From an uncultured Eubacteriales bacterium (GTDB lineage: Bacteria > Bacillota > Clostridia > Oscillospirales > Acutalibacteraceae), in contig ONUD01000003.1 of assembly GCA_900320925.1 (NCBI GenBank), positions 1 through 14,824 of the forward strand: a stretch of 14,824 nt of DNA, written 5' to 3'. The position numbers were made by a program, and so were the translations under genes. How positions within the stretch are numbered: the first letter of the stretch is position 1; the number at the start of each line of letters is the position of its first letter. Positions 14,554-14,824 of the stretch are shown piece after piece. Under the pieces are notes generated by a model, which was not told where the DNA came from, made no database searches, and was given only the letters and a program-made list of their open reading frames with translations.

Positions 14554-14824
14554 TTAGTTGACAGTTACATCAAAGTAAAGTTTGGAAACAGTGCCGTCAC
14601 TGTCCTTTGCCTTGACACAAATCTGGTAAGTGGTCTGCTTGGCAGGCTTGATAGAAATGGTGCTGTTGGCAGCATAATCCTGCTTGGTTGTCCACTTGGT
14701 GTCGGCAGTCTTTTTATAGTACACGGCATAGGTGTAACCGCCGCTGCCGCCTGTTGCGGAGGCATTCACGGTCACGGTCTGACCCAGTGTAATGGTATCG
14801 GCACTGATTGTCGAGGTATTGGCA
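14554..14824 (-). CDS. C-terminal end of a secreted or surface protein with Ig-like domain (partial)
   Basis: The frame is open from the right edge to a stop at 14554 (90 codons seen). The visible part is one beta-rich module: it opens with SADTITLGQTVTVNASATGG, then GGYTYAVYYKKTADTKW, an aromatic YTYAVYY pattern typical of Tyr-rich (Y_Y_Y-like) or PKD/Ig-like modules, then TYQICVKAKDSDG and a final FDVTVN strand. Low Cys content and Thr/Ser richness fit an extracellular protein. No anchor, sortase signal or membrane segment follows, since the module ends the protein. The N-terminal part, including any enzyme domain, lies outside the window, so the function cannot be named. A strong terminator follows. 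Confidence 0.85.
   Translation of the reverse strand, partial: ANTSTISADTITLGQTVTVNASATGGSGGYTYAVYYKKTADTKWTTKQDYAANSTISIKPAKQTTYQICVKAKDSDGTVSKLYFDVTVN

Overview
The window looks like the chromosome of a spore-forming-lineage Bacillota, most likely a gut or rumen clostridial organism (Ruminococcus-like). The basis is: strong purine-rich ribosome binding sites with frequent GTG/TTG starts, an alr-polA-ytaF neighbourhood, a YdjI-type SPFH/zinc-ribbon protein, and a Tyr-rich Ig-like surface-protein tail. The genus is inference. I see no rRNA, tRNA, CRISPR array, transposase or phage genes.

Left part (1-3052): a minus-strand housekeeping pair, alr then polA (polA runs off the left edge), shares a good sigma-A-type promoter at 2371-2399. 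The divergent gene on the plus strand encodes a small MntP/YtaF-family membrane protein. It ends in a perfect hairpin that fills the whole 30-bp gap to the next, convergent gene.

Central part (3083-14416): ten minus-strand genes in one unbroken run, with gaps of at most 20 bp or short overlaps. One clear promoter lies in front (14454-14482) and one hairpin follows the last gene. In transcription order they encode: a 78-aa zinc-ribbon protein; a YdjI-like SPFH (band-7) protein with two C-terminal zinc ribbons; a four-helix membrane protein with a cytoplasmic coiled tail; a 662-aa zinc-ribbon plus all-helical repeat protein; two paralogous helical proteins, each with a C-terminal membrane hairpin; a 57-aa acidic protein; a 164-aa helical protein; a Ycf46-like AAA+ ATPase with intact Walker motifs; and a third copy of the membrane-hairpin paralogue. 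No nuclease, protease, methylase or toxin domain is recognisable. The parts suggest a membrane-bound assembly: an SPFH scaffold, three related peripheral or hairpin subunits, and an AAA+ remodeller. It resembles envelope-stress (Ydj/Psp-like) loci in outline, but PspA/LiaH is absent. I regard this as the candidate undescribed system of the window; its function is unknown.

Right edge (14505-14824): the C-terminal tail of a probable extracellular protein with an Ig-like domain, followed by a strong terminator that insulates it from the operon promoter.
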